This document shows, piece by piece, positions 45,008-53,318 of a stretch of 64,000 bases of DNA. The stretch is from JAPLJC01 sp963697965 (GTDB lineage Bacteria; Desulfobacterota; Desulfobaccia; Desulfobaccales; 0-14-0-80-60-11): the NCBI GenBank assembly GCA_963697965.1, contig OY969108.1:2108001-2172000 (forward strand). The letters run 5' to 3'. The position numbers and the translations under genes were made by a program. Positions within the stretch are counted from its first letter, which is position 1, and each line of letters opens with the position of its first letter. The notes beneath the pieces are model-generated. The model was not told where the DNA came from. It saw only the letters and a list, made by a program, of their open reading frames with translations, and made no database searches.

Positions 45008-45589
45008 CTAATCAGTTAAATCAGAGGGCTCGCCGTGAAAGAGGTTCTGGGCTGCGGCCCGCCCTTCCCGGACCAGGGTGTCCACCGCCCGGGCGGCCCG
45101 CTCGATGAAACGGGCCACGTTTTCCGCGTCCGCCGCCGGGAAAGGGGACAAAACATAGCCCTCTCCGGGCATCGCCGCCGGCGGCCGGTCGATGCCCATC
45201 TTCACCCGGAGGAATTCCTCGCTGTGCAGCCGCTCGATGATGGAGAGGACCCCCCGATGACCGCCGGCGCCGCCCCGCTCCACGATCTTGAGACGCCAGC
45301 GCGGCAGGTCCAGGTCATCGTGAATCACCACGAGGCGGTCCGGGGTGAGTTTAAAGTAGGAGAGCAGGAGGGAGACCGCCTGGCCGCTGAGATTCATATA
45401 GGTGGTGGGTTGGGCCAGGACCACCCGCTCCTCCCCTACCCTGCCCTGGCTCCAAACCGACTCCAGGCTCTTCTTATTCAGGGGAATCCCCCAGTATTCC
45501 GACAGGTAGGCCACCACCTGCCAGCCCAGGTTGTGCCTGGTCCAGGCATACTCCCGGCCGGGATTTCCCAAACCCACGATGAGGCGCAT
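45008..45589 (-). CDS. pth: Peptidyl-tRNA hydrolase
   Basis: 193 residues; cleaves peptidyl-tRNA released from stalled ribosomes. The catalytic His19 (TRHNLGW), GLGNPG start, IHDDLDLP with the Asp, and GGHRGV in the glycine loop are all present. The usual upstream partner rplY (ctc) is absent; two copies of a heptamer-flanked repeat element separate pth from prs instead. Confidence 0.96.
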   Translation of the reverse strand: MRLIVGLGNPGREYAWTRHNLGWQVVAYLSEYWGIPLNKKSLESVWSQGRVGEERVVLAQPTTYMNLSGQAVSLLLSYFKLTPDRLVVIHDDLDLPRWRLKIVERGGAGGHRGVLSIIERLHSEEFLRVKMGIDRPPAAMPGEGYVLSPFPAADAENVARFIERAARAVDTLVREGRAAAQNLFHGEPSDLTD

Positions 45590-45597
45590 ATCAGTTT

Positions 45598-45769
45598 TTT
45601 ATAGTGAGCAGTGAGCAGTGAGCAGTGAGCAGTGAGCAGTGAGCAGTGACAACCTAAACCTGTCCCTGCCATAATACCATTAGGGCAAATCATGTTAAAG
45701 AGCGGAGAGCATCTCAACCAAAAATATGATTCTTTCTAGCTGATGGCTGAAAGCTGACGGCTGATAGCT
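45598..45769 (+). repeat. Heptamer-flanked intergenic repeat, copy A
   Basis: Six perfect GAGCAGT units (45606-45647), then a core of about 85 bases (ACAACCTAAACC ... AAATCATGTTAAAGAGCGGAGAGC ... CAACCAAAAATATGATTC), then a second heptamer series on the other side (CTGATGG CTGAAAG CTGACGG CTGATAG). Nearly identical in its core to copy B, which follows at once, and to inverted copy C at 52480-52866. Non-coding. Confidence 0.9.
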
Positions 45770-45771
45770 AC

Positions 45772-45910
45772 AATAGAGCAGTGAGCAGCGACAAACTAAA
45801 CCTATCTATGGCATAACAGGCTTGGGAAAATCATGTTAAAGAGCGGAGAGCATCTCAACCAAAAATATAATTCTTTTTAGCTGATTGCTGAAAGCTGAGA
45901 GCTGATAGCT
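45772..45910 (+). repeat. Heptamer-flanked intergenic repeat, copy B
   Basis: Same element as copy A in the same orientation, with only two heptamers (GAGCAGT GAGCAGC). Its core, from GAGAGCATCTCAACC onward, is almost identical to copy A, and it ends with TGATTGC TGAAAGC TGAGAGC TGATAGC. Ends 2 bases before the prs stop codon, so it may form the 3' end of the prs transcript. Confidence 0.9.
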
Positions 45911-45912
45911 CT

Positions 45913-46848
45913 TTATACAAACAGAGAACTGACTGAATCAAAGTCGTGGATGCGCTTGATGGCTTCTCCCAGGAGAGGCGCCACTGACAGAACCCGGATC
46001 TTATCCAGGGCGGCAGCCTCCGGGCTCAGGGGAATGGTGTCGGTCACCGCCAGGGACTGGACCAGAGAGCCCTGGATGTTGCTCACCGCGTGGCGGGACA
46101 TGACCGGGTGCGTGACGCAGGCGTGGACGGTGCGCACCCCGTGGCGTATCAGCAGTTCCGCGGCCATGGTCAGGGTGGCCCCGCTGGTGATCATGTCGTC
46201 CAGGATGATGGCCTCCTTGCCCCAGACGTTGCCGATGAGGGTCATGGCCTTGATGGCGCCGGCGTCCCTGCGTTTGTCGATGATGGCCAGGGAGGTGTTG
46301 AGGCGTTTGGCGAAGGCCCGGGCCCGCTCCACCCCGCCGGAGTCCGGGGAGACCACCACCACATCCGGGCTAAAATTCTCCCGGATATACTCGAGGGTCA
46401 CCGGCGCCGCGTACAGATGGTCCACGGGGATGTCGAAAAATCCCTGGATCTGGCCGGAGTGCAGATCCATGGTGAGCATCCGGTTGGCCCCGGCGGTGGT
46501 GATGAGATCGGCCACCAGCTTGGCGGAAATGGGGGTCCGGGGCGCGGTCTTGCGGTCCTGGCGGGCATAGGCGAAATAGGTCACCACCGCGGTGACGCAA
46601 CGGGCCGAGGCCCTCTTCAAAGCGTCCATCATGATCAGCAATTCCATGAGGTTCTCATTGCAGGGCATGGCGGTGGGCTGGATGATGTACACATCTTTGC
46701 CGCGGACGTTCTCCTCGAACTCCACCGAGATCTCCCCGTCGGAGAAGCGTCGCACAGTGGCCTCCCCCAGGGGAATCCCCAGGTAGCTGCAAATATTTTC
46801 CGCCAGAGGCCGGTTGGCGTTGCCCGTGAAAATTTTCAGGTCATCCAT
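45913..46848 (-). CDS. prs: Ribose-phosphate pyrophosphokinase
   Basis: 311 residues; makes PRPP from ribose 5-phosphate and ATP. Signatures intact: RFSDGEISVEFEENVRG, the DLHSGQIQGFF metal-binding loop, the flexible loop KRRDAG, and the PRPP-binding DDMITSGATL. Overlaps ispE by 13 bases, the standard ispE-prs arrangement of many bacteria. Confidence 0.97.
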   Translation of the reverse strand: MDDLKIFTGNANRPLAENICSYLGIPLGEATVRRFSDGEISVEFEENVRGKDVYIIQPTAMPCNENLMELLIMMDALKRASARCVTAVVTYFAYARQDRKTAPRTPISAKLVADLITTAGANRMLTMDLHSGQIQGFFDIPVDHLYAAPVTLEYIRENFSPDVVVVSPDSGGVERARAFAKRLNTSLAIIDKRRDAGAIKAMTLIGNVWGKEAIILDDMITSGATLTMAAELLIRHGVRTVHACVTHPVMSRHAVSNIQGSLVQSLAVTDTIPLSPEAAALDKIRVLSVAPLLGEAIKRIHDFDSVSSLFV

Positions 46849-47705
46849 AGACGACGCTCCCTGGCGTTATCGGTTTCCAGGCCGGTGAGACCCTGGGTGG
46901 CCGCCAGCCATCCCGGAAACGACCGGCGCAATACCCGGGCCGCTTCCCGAGCCGCCTCCCAGGTGGCGAAGATCCCGAAGACGGTGGGTCCGCTGCCGGA
47001 GACGGACTGAGTGACAGCTCCCGCTTCCCTCAGCCTGGCCTGCAGTTCGGCCAGCTCCGGGAAGCGGCGGACGGCCACCTCGCCCAGGTCGTTCTCGACC
47101 CAGTGCTCCGGATGCTCCGGGTCCCAGGACTGGGGTAGCGGCGCCTCGGACAATCCGTCCAGGTCCAGGTTTTCATATACCCAGCGGGTGGAAAGGGCCA
47201 CGCCGGGATTGACCAGCAGATAGTTATAAGGCGGCAAACTCAGGGGGCTGAGTTCGGTGCCGATGCCCCGGCCCACCGCCGGCCCCCGCCCCAGGAAAAA
47301 CGGCACGTCGACCCCCAGGCGGCATGCCAGCGAGTGCAGCCGCAGTCCCTTAAGGGGGGAGCCGTACAGGAGGTTCAGGGCTTGCAAGGCGCCGGCCGCG
47401 TCACTGGAGCCGCCCCCCAGACCCGCGGCCACCGGAATCCTTTTTTCCAACTCAAGGCGCGCCGCCACCCGTATCCCGGTCTCCTCCTGGAAGCCTTGGG
47501 CCGCCCGCCACACCAGGTTCTCCGGCCCCTGGGGCACGTCCGGGTGGTCACAAACGAAGCTCAGGGTGTCGCCGCCTAAGGTGACCGTCAATCGGTCTCC
47601 CAAACTCAGCGGCTGCATCACGGTCACCAGCTCGTGGTAGCCGTCGGTCCGCCGCCCCAAAACCCGGAGATAGAGGTTGATCTTGGCCGGGCAGTGCACC
47701 CGCAC
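46836..47705 (-). CDS. ispE: 4-diphosphocytidyl-2-C-methyl-D-erythritol kinase
   Basis: 289-residue GHMP kinase of the MEP isoprenoid pathway. CPAKINLYL at the start holds the catalytic Lys, the ATP loop is AAGLGGGSSDAAGAL, and the C-terminal GSGPTVFG motif is present. GTG start at 47705. Overlaps prs; 20 bases after the DUF1844 gene on the same strand. Confidence 0.95.
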   Translation of the reverse strand: MRVHCPAKINLYLRVLGRRTDGYHELVTVMQPLSLGDRLTVTLGGDTLSFVCDHPDVPQGPENLVWRAAQGFQEETGIRVAARLELEKRIPVAAGLGGGSSDAAGALQALNLLYGSPLKGLRLHSLACRLGVDVPFFLGRGPAVGRGIGTELSPLSLPPYNYLLVNPGVALSTRWVYENLDLDGLSEAPLPQSWDPEHPEHWVENDLGEVAVRRFPELAELQARLREAGAVTQSVSGSGPTVFGIFATWEAAREAARVLRRSFPGWLAATQGLTGLETDNARERRLWMT

Positions 47706-47725
47706 TCCTCCCCCCGATCCCCTAA

Positions 47726-48133
47726 TCAGCCCACCCCCTTGATATATGCCATGCGCAGGTCATAAAGAAGATGTTCAAACAGGTTATCCTCCTCCTGGTC
47801 CAGATTGTTCCGGGTCTTTTCCCGGAGCACCCCCAGAAGGTCAATGGCCTGTTTGGCCAGGGGCAGGTTTTTTTCCTGCTTCCCGGTGTTGGGGTCGGGA
47901 ATGGCTCCCAGATGCATGAAAGCCGTGGAACTGAGGGAGAAGATCAGGGAGGCGAAAGTGACTTCCGGGCCGGCGGCCCCGCCGGCAGCCTTTTGGCCCG
48001 CCTCTTGAAAGGCCTGCTCCTGGGAACTCCTGGCCTCCTGCTCCTTGGCCTTCTCTTCCTCACTCATCTGGTGAAAACGCCGATCCTTGACGGTATAACC
48101 CTTATCTTCGGACTTATCTTCGGAATCAGGCAT
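47726..48133 (-). CDS. DUF1844 family protein
   Basis: 135 residues from ATG 48133, which has GGAGGTGG just upstream; the frame is open five codons further. The first 55 residues are acidic and polar. The C-terminal part has the DUF1844 pattern (VTFASLIFSLSSTAFMHLGAI, AKQAIDLLGVLREKT and LLYDLRMAYI). The family is small, widespread in Desulfobacterota and related phyla, often between ispE and other housekeeping genes; function unknown. Confidence 0.87.
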   Translation of the reverse strand: MPDSEDKSEDKGYTVKDRRFHQMSEEEKAKEQEARSSQEQAFQEAGQKAAGGAAGPEVTFASLIFSLSSTAFMHLGAIPDPNTGKQEKNLPLAKQAIDLLGVLREKTRNNLDQEEDNLFEHLLYDLRMAYIKGVG

Positions 48134-48168
48134 GGCCACCTCCACCATAGCGTCATGTCCAAGATCGG

Positions 48169-49752
48169 CTACAACTCCAACTGGAAGGCCTGGGCCACGT
48201 GCTCCAGGGCCCGCACGTCTTCAAGACATTCCGGGGTAACCGGGGTATCGGTGGTGAGCAGGATGATGTTCTGGCCCCGCTCCCGCTCCTGGCCCACGGT
48301 CATCCGGGCAATATTGATCTTATGTTTGCCGATGGTGCTGCCGATGGCACCGATGACCCCCGGACGGTCGGTATTGTAAATGAACAGCATGTGGCCCTCG
48401 GGGGAGGCCTCCAGGCGAAACTTATTGATCCGCACTAAGCGGGGCTCATATTTTCCGAAAATAGTCCCGGCCACGGTGTTTTCTTCGTTATTGGCCCGCA
48501 CCGTCAATCGGATGAGGGTGGAGAAGTCTTCGGCGGAAGCCGCCTTCTCCTCGCTGACGTGAATACCCCGGGCCTCGGCCATGGCCGGAGCGTTGACGTA
48601 ATTCACTTCGTCACGCATCACCGGGGAGAGCAACCCCTTGAGCACGGAATGAATCAGGGGCTTGGTTTCCAGCTTGGCCACCTCGCCGACGTAGGCGACC
48701 ACCACCGAGGAGATGGCCCCCTCGCTGATCTGCGCCTGGAAGGCGCCCAGGGCCTCGGCCAGAACCAGGTAGGGTTTCAATTTGCCCAGGGCCTCCTGGG
48801 TCACGGAGGGGGCGTTCACCGCGTTCTTGATGGTGCCGTCCAGCAGCAGTTCCACGATCTGTTCGCAGATGGCCACCGCCACGTTGGCCTGGGCTTCTTC
48901 AGTGGAGGCCCCCAGGTGGGGAGTGCAGATGACCTGCGGCATTTCCCGCAATGGGAAATCCGGCGGCGGCGGTTCCGTTTCATAGACATCCAGGGCCGCG
49001 CCGGCCACCTTGCCTTCCTTCAGGGCCTCGAGCAAGGCCTCTTCGTCAATAAGTCCACCCCGGGCGCAGTTGATGACGCGCACCCCGTTCTTCATCTTTT
49101 TGAAGGCCTGCCGGTTCAAAAGTCTGGCGGTGTCCTTGGTCTTGGGTGTATGCAGGGTGATGAAGTCGGCCCGGGCCATCAGCTCATCCAGGGCCACCAG
49201 TTCCACCCCCAAATTGGCGGCAACTTCCTTGGTAATGAAGGGATCGTAGGCCAGGACCCGCATCTTCAGCCCCAAGGCCCGGTCCGCCACCACGGAGCCG
49301 ATCCTCCCCATGCCGATAATTCCCAGGGTCTTGTTGAGGAGTTCGGTGCCCTGGAACTTCTTCTTCTCCCATTTGCCGTTCCGCATGGATTGCGCCGCCT
49401 GGGGGATGTTGCGGGCCAAGGCCATCATCAGCGACAGGGCGTGCTCCGCGGTGGTGATGGTATTGCCCCCGGGGGTGTTCATCACCACGATGCCCCTTTT
49501 GCTGGCGGCGGGAATATCTACGTTGTCGAGACCCGTGCCGGCCCGGCCCACCACCTTCAGCCGGGGGGCGGCGGCTATGAGTTCCGCGGTCACCTTGGTG
49601 CCGCTGCGGATCACCAGGGCGTCGGCATCCTTGATGGCCTCCTTAAGTTCCGCGGGCGTCAGGCCCGGCCGGTTTACCACCTCTATGTTGGGCTGGGCTT
49701 CCAGTACCGCTATTCCGGCGGCATGCAAGTTGTCGCTGATCAGGACCTTCAT
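48169..49752 (-). CDS. serA: D-3-phosphoglycerate dehydrogenase
   Basis: 527 residues; first step of serine synthesis. Order of domains: substrate and NAD-binding (1 to about 315, GMGRIG nucleotide loop, NCARGGLIDE with the catalytic Arg, CTPHLGAST with the His), intervening ASB domain (about 320-450), C-terminal ACT domain (about 455-527, RPGVIGAIGSTIGKHKINIARM) for serine feedback. I start it at ATG 49752 with AAGGAGG; a longer open frame upstream is out-of-frame aminotransferase sequence. Its start overlaps the aminotransferase stop by 4 bases. Confidence 0.96.
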   Translation of the reverse strand: MKVLISDNLHAAGIAVLEAQPNIEVVNRPGLTPAELKEAIKDADALVIRSGTKVTAELIAAAPRLKVVGRAGTGLDNVDIPAASKRGIVVMNTPGGNTITTAEHALSLMMALARNIPQAAQSMRNGKWEKKKFQGTELLNKTLGIIGMGRIGSVVADRALGLKMRVLAYDPFITKEVAANLGVELVALDELMARADFITLHTPKTKDTARLLNRQAFKKMKNGVRVINCARGGLIDEEALLEALKEGKVAGAALDVYETEPPPPDFPLREMPQVICTPHLGASTEEAQANVAVAICEQIVELLLDGTIKNAVNAPSVTQEALGKLKPYLVLAEALGAFQAQISEGAISSVVVAYVGEVAKLETKPLIHSVLKGLLSPVMRDEVNYVNAPAMAEARGIHVSEEKAASAEDFSTLIRLTVRANNEENTVAGTIFGKYEPRLVRINKFRLEASPEGHMLFIYNTDRPGVIGAIGSTIGKHKINIARMTVGQERERGQNIILLTTDTPVTPECLEDVRALEHVAQAFQLEL

Positions 49753-50888
49753 ACCGCTCCCTCCTTGCTCAAGATCTCTTGGGCCGCCTTGAGCCCGACA
49801 CCCGGCTGCACCCGGAATCCCAAGCCGTTGAGGACCTCCTCCAGGCCGCCGATGGTGCCCAGCAGGTCCACCGTGTCTATGAAGCCCATGTGGGCGATGC
49901 GGAAGATCTTGCCTTTGGCTTGGGCCTGCCCGCCGGCGATCCAAATCCCCTTTTTCCGCAGTTCGGCCACCACCTTCTGGCCGTCCACCGGAGACTCCAC
50001 CGCGGTGAGCACATCCGAGGGGTTATCCTTGGAATAGAGCTTCAGCCCCATGGCCTGCATGGCCGCTTTGGTGGCCAGGGACAGCCGCCGGTTGTGGGCG
50101 AAGATGCGCTCCAACCCCATCGTGCGAATCTTCCCCAGCACTTCCTTGAGGCCCATGATCAGAGACACCGGCGAGGTATAGGGGGTCTGGTTCTTGGCCT
50201 GGGATTTGAGCTGCTTGGTAAAATCGAAGTAGTATTTAGGGAGTGTGGATGTCTTGACCAACTCCCAGGCCTTGGGGCTGAGCGCGGCAAAGGCCAACCC
50301 CGGCGGCAACATCATGGCCTTTTGCGAACCGGCCACCAACACGTCGATGCCCCAGGCGTCCATGGGCAGCGGATAGCCGCCCAGGGCCGAAATGGCGTCC
50401 ACCACCAGGATGGTTCCCGGCCGGGTCCTGGTCACTGCCGCCAGTTCCTTAACCGGGTGGGCCACCGCGGTCGAGGTTTCGTTGGCCTGGACCATGACCG
50501 CCTTGATGGCCGGGTTGGCATCCAGCATCTTGGCCACCTTCTGGGGGTCCACCGCATGGCCCCATTCCACCACGAGGCGCTCCGCCTTGACCCCGTAAAC
50601 ACCGCACAGCTCGGTCCAACGTTCCCCGAACTTACCGCCGTCCACCACCAGGGCGGTGTCGCCGGCGCTCAGGGTATTGGCCACCGCCCCCTCCATGGCG
50701 CCGGTGCCGGTAGCGCAAAAGATCAGCACTTCCTGTTCCGTCTGGAACAGGTATTTCAGATCTTCCCGCACCTGGCCCAGGATCTCCATGAACTGCGGGG
50801 CGCGATGATGGATGATGGGTTGGGCCATGGCCAGTTGGGTTTCCGGAGCCACCGGGGTGGGGCCCGGAGTCATCAGGTACATTTTCAT
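49749..50888 (-). CDS. Class V aminotransferase (serine-pyruvate/AGAT type)
   Basis: 379 residues, PLP fold type I. The PLP-lysine lies in GSQKAMMLPPG, with VDAISALGG upstream and MTPGPTPVAPE at the start. Such enzymes next to serA act as phosphoserine or serine aminotransferase in organisms without a typical serC, which I see nowhere here; alanine-glyoxylate activity is the alternative. ATG 50888 has AAGGTG six bases upstream; GTG 50897 is possible. Forms an operon with serA (4-base overlap). Confidence 0.9.
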   Translation of the reverse strand: MKMYLMTPGPTPVAPETQLAMAQPIIHHRAPQFMEILGQVREDLKYLFQTEQEVLIFCATGTGAMEGAVANTLSAGDTALVVDGGKFGERWTELCGVYGVKAERLVVEWGHAVDPQKVAKMLDANPAIKAVMVQANETSTAVAHPVKELAAVTRTRPGTILVVDAISALGGYPLPMDAWGIDVLVAGSQKAMMLPPGLAFAALSPKAWELVKTSTLPKYYFDFTKQLKSQAKNQTPYTSPVSLIMGLKEVLGKIRTMGLERIFAHNRRLSLATKAAMQAMGLKLYSKDNPSDVLTAVESPVDGQKVVAELRKKGIWIAGGQAQAKGKIFRIAHMGFIDTVDLLGTIGGLEEVLNGLGFRVQPGVGLKAAQEILSKEGAV

Positions 50889-51107
50889 CTTGATCACCTT
50901 AGCTTAATCGTTTATTTTTCCAGGGAATCTTGGGGAATCACGTAGAATGTTAAAGTTTATTGTCTATGCCCATCGCTGTCAAGAGTTCTGCCGCCGCCTT
51001 AGTGAAAAAAGGCACGATGACCCGGGACTCCGCCGCCTTCAGGGCTCTATTTGACACCCTCCGGGAAAGCGGTTAGAATCGTAGCCATTAGCGCAAAGGA
51101 AGCAGCG

Positions 51108-51485
51108 TTGGCGGATAAATGGCAGTTCACCATCCTGCGCCAGGAGGCCCGCTCCCGGCGCCTCATTCTGGAAGGCCAGGCCCATCCCCCGTACGAGCGC
51201 CCCTACTACGATCCGCTCTTTTTTTACACGGTGGCCGGTCCCGATTATCTTTCCCTGGAGGTGAGCCGGGATTTTGACGGGGAGCGGCTTTTACAGTATC
51301 TGACCGGACTCCTGGGTCAACCGGCGGCCCCGCCCCGGGTGCAGGTGGGCGGCAGTCAACTCGACGAGGAAGGCGCCTTGGTTCTGGTGGAGTGGCATTT
51401 TCCCCCGGCCGGGCGTGGGGAGATGATCCGGCATCTGGGAGAGATTCTGGGGCGGGCCTTTTCATCTTATCAGGAGGAGCCATGA
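51108..51485 (+). CDS. Small protein, paralogue of 52889-53254 product
   Basis: 125 residues from TTG 51108 (AAAGGA seven bases upstream). Pattern: DKWQFTILRQEARSRRLILEGQA, then strands (DYLSLEV), LLQYLTGLLG, LVLVEWHFP and a final helix. The 52889 product has the same order (KWHIILDREEQRR, EGRAQG, LTAILGLPKLPP, LLVLWELP), and the lengths match (125 and 121). No known domain recognised. It overlaps the next gene by 4 bases (ATGA), so the two products are likely linked in function. Confidence 0.72.
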   Translation: MADKWQFTILRQEARSRRLILEGQAHPPYERPYYDPLFFYTVAGPDYLSLEVSRDFDGERLLQYLTGLLGQPAAPPRVQVGGSQLDEEGALVLVEWHFPPAGRGEMIRHLGEILGRAFSSYQEEP

Positions 51486-52474
51486 TCCATCTGGGCGAAT
51501 ATGACCCCTTGCTTGAAGGCATCTGGTGGGTTGAAGAAGCGGGCATGAGCAGCAATGTCTATATCCTCAATGAAGGCCGCACTCTCATTGACGCCGGCAA
51601 CTACTACGGTATCCTCCAGGAACTTAGCGAAGTCTTCGATATCTCCCTTTTGGAACAGCTTTTCATTACCCACTGCCACTACGACCACGTAGGGGGCATG
51701 GGAGAGCTTTTCGACTGGTGCAACCCTAAGGTTTACGGGCACATCGACACCCTGCCCTACATCAATTTCCAGTACGTCCCCTTCATGAAGATCATGGAGA
51801 AGGCCGGCCGGGCGGACCAGGTGGTGATCCTTCGGGGCGGCGAGCGCCTCCAGGCGGGAAACCATCTCCTGGAGGTAATCGCCACCCCAGGCCACACCCG
51901 GGGCGACATCTGCATCTACGAACGAGAACGGCGCCTCCTCTTCTCCGGAGATACGGTTTTTCCCAGCACCCCCACCGAAAATATCTTGTCTGACGCCGAT
52001 AAGGGTTTGGGCAGTATGGACCAGCTCATCGCCTCCCTGGGCCGCCTGGTGCCTTACCAGGTCGATTTCCTGCTGCCGGGCCACGGCCAGCCTGCCTTCT
52101 CCGACGGCGAGGCTCACGTGCTCAACGCCTATCTGGAGACCCGCAAGTCGGTGGAGGACGACAAGAGCCGTCCCTACCTGGACGCGGCCCGGATGCTGGC
52201 GGACGCCGGCCGCCCGGAAAAGGCCCTGGAATGTTACAATATTGCCTTGCAACTCGATCCGGGCAATGTTGAAGCCCTGGTCTATAAAGGCGCCACCCTC
52301 ACCGAATTGCAGCACTACGACGAGGCCCTGGTTTGCTTCGACAAGATTCTCAAACACGCCCCTGACCTGGACGAGGCCCTGACCGGCAAAGGCTTCGCCC
52401 TCCTCGGCCTGGGAAGGACGGAGGAGGCCCTTAAACTTCCCGGCTTTGCCGCCCGCCTGAAAACTTTGCTATGA
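51482..52474 (+). CDS. Metallo-beta-lactamase-fold hydrolase with TPR tail
   Basis: 330 residues from ATG 51482 (AGGAGGAG). Residues 1 to about 230 are an MBL fold: THCHYDH (His64, His66, Asp68, His69), PGHTRGD, SGDTVFP and LPGHGQP carry all metal ligands of a glyoxalase II-like hydrolase. Residues about 245-325 form two to three TPR units (ALECYNIALQLDPGN, EALVCFDKILKHAPD), for binding to a partner protein. This fusion is not the usual glyoxalase II. The small genes on each side are paralogues, and the three form a probable unit. Reaction unknown. Confidence 0.9.
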   Translation: MIHLGEYDPLLEGIWWVEEAGMSSNVYILNEGRTLIDAGNYYGILQELSEVFDISLLEQLFITHCHYDHVGGMGELFDWCNPKVYGHIDTLPYINFQYVPFMKIMEKAGRADQVVILRGGERLQAGNHLLEVIATPGHTRGDICIYERERRLLFSGDTVFPSTPTENILSDADKGLGSMDQLIASLGRLVPYQVDFLLPGHGQPAFSDGEAHVLNAYLETRKSVEDDKSRPYLDAARMLADAGRPEKALECYNIALQLDPGNVEALVYKGATLTELQHYDEALVCFDKILKHAPDLDEALTGKGFALLGLGRTEEALKLPGFAARLKTLL

Positions 52475-52479
52475 ATATT

Positions 52480-52866
52480 GCTTTCAGCGGTCGGCTTTCA
52501 GCAATCAGCCAAAAAGAATCATATTTTTGGTTGCCATGCTCTCCGATCTTCACCATGATTTTCCCTAGGCTTTTATGGCGGAGATCAGTAGTGTCCGGGT
52601 GAGATTTTGCCCAAGGACTGGCGATTCAAAATTGAAAAAATGTCGCCGCAAGCCTTAAGGCAGAGAAAACGGGGGCTGCCCAGAATCGCCAAAACTCCCT
52701 TTCCCCTGTGAGGGGAGAGAGGAGAAAGCAAGAGAACTCCATAAGTTAATCAGAGAAGATTTGGGAGCTTAGATTACAAAGGTAGATTAGCAAAAACCTT
52801 GCCGGCCACTGCTGGGCGGAGATAGGTTTAGTTTGTCACTGCTCACTGCTCACTGCTCACTATAAA
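52480..52866 (-). repeat. Heptamer-flanked intergenic repeat, copy C (inverted, interrupted)
   Basis: Reverse complement of copies A and B. Read on the minus strand: three GAGCAGT units (plus 52838-52858), ACAAACTAAACCTATC, a 238-base interruption (insert plus one copy of its target duplication), then the rest of the core (GGGAAAATCATG, ATCGGAGAGCATGGCAACCAAAAATATGATTC) and heptamers GGCTGAT TGCTGAA AGCCGAC CGCTGAA. Removing the insert and one copy of its duplication gives exactly the length of copy B in the 55-base joining segment. Confidence 0.88.
52586..52814. mobile_element. 229-bp MITE-like insert with 9-bp target duplication
   Basis: Flanked on both sides by GGCGGAGAT (52577-52585 and 52815-52823). 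The ends are imperfect inverted repeats: left CAGTAGTGTCCGGGTGAG..., right (inverted) CAGCAGTGGCCGGCAAGG..., 18 of the first 26 positions equal. An internal 8-bp inverted pair (GGCGATTC 52620, GAATCGCC 52683) is present. No ORF, so it is non-autonomous. The ends resemble those of IS4/ISAs1-type elements as I recall them, but no full-length relative is in this window. Confidence 0.8.
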
Positions 52867-52888
52867 TAGCTGGCCGCTTTTATATCCC

Positions 52889-53254
52889 ATGTCCTCAAAA
52901 TGGCATATAATCCTGGACCGTGAGGAACAGCGCCGCAAGGTGGCGTTCCTGGAAGGGCGGGCCCAGGGCACCGGGTGTGCCGGCGACCCCGAGGAAGTGG
53001 AGTTCTCCCTGGCCCTTTATTCCGATCAGATATCCCTGAACGTACCCGCCTCCACCCTGGGCCGGGAATTCGTCGCGGACCTCACCGCCATCCTGGGTCT
53101 GCCGAAGCTGCCGCCCACCGTCAAGTGTAGCTGCTCCTGGGGGCAGGGGGTCGTGGGGGCCATGCTGCTGGTCCTCTGGGAGCTGCCGGCCCCCAACGCC
53201 GCCCGGCTGCTCCGGACCCTGCACGCCTTTCTGGGAAGCTCCCTGCCCTCTTAG
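52889..53254 (+). CDS. Small protein, paralogue of 51108-51485 product
   Basis: 121 residues from ATG 52889; weak ribosome site. The pattern matches the 51108 product throughout: KWHIILDREEQRRKVAFLEG, acidic loop, strand DQISLNV, a helix ending LTAILGLPKLPP, strand LLVLWELP, final helix LLRTLHAFLG. Two Cys (KCSCSW) occur only in this copy. No known domain. Its distance from the MBL-TPR gene (414 bases) is filled by repeat copy C with its insert, so the three genes were probably closer together before those elements arrived. Confidence 0.7.
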   Translation: MSSKWHIILDREEQRRKVAFLEGRAQGTGCAGDPEEVEFSLALYSDQISLNVPASTLGREFVADLTAILGLPKLPPTVKCSCSWGQGVVGAMLLVLWELPAPNAARLLRTLHAFLGSSLPS

Positions 53255-53274
53255 TTTCATCTTTTATCTTCATA

Positions 53275-53305
53275 TTCCGGTAGCCGCAGGCTTTAGCCGG
53301 CGCGC
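53275..53305. repeat. Palindromic repeat (GCCGCAG-CTTTAG type), copy 2
   Basis: TTCCGGTAGCCGCAGGCTTTAGCCGGCGCGC, second copy of the element at 11247-11275, again just past a plus-strand stop codon (21 bases). Confidence 0.55.
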
Positions 53306-53318
53306 TGGGGGGATTCTG

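Noticed and set aside
45606..45647. CRISPR array
   Set aside because: The six GAGCAGT units are directly adjacent with no spacers, and no cas gene is present.
48169..49944. SerA with 64 extra N-terminal residues
   Set aside because: The extra part is the aminotransferase gene read out of frame. ATG 49752 has a strong ribosome site and fits the family start.
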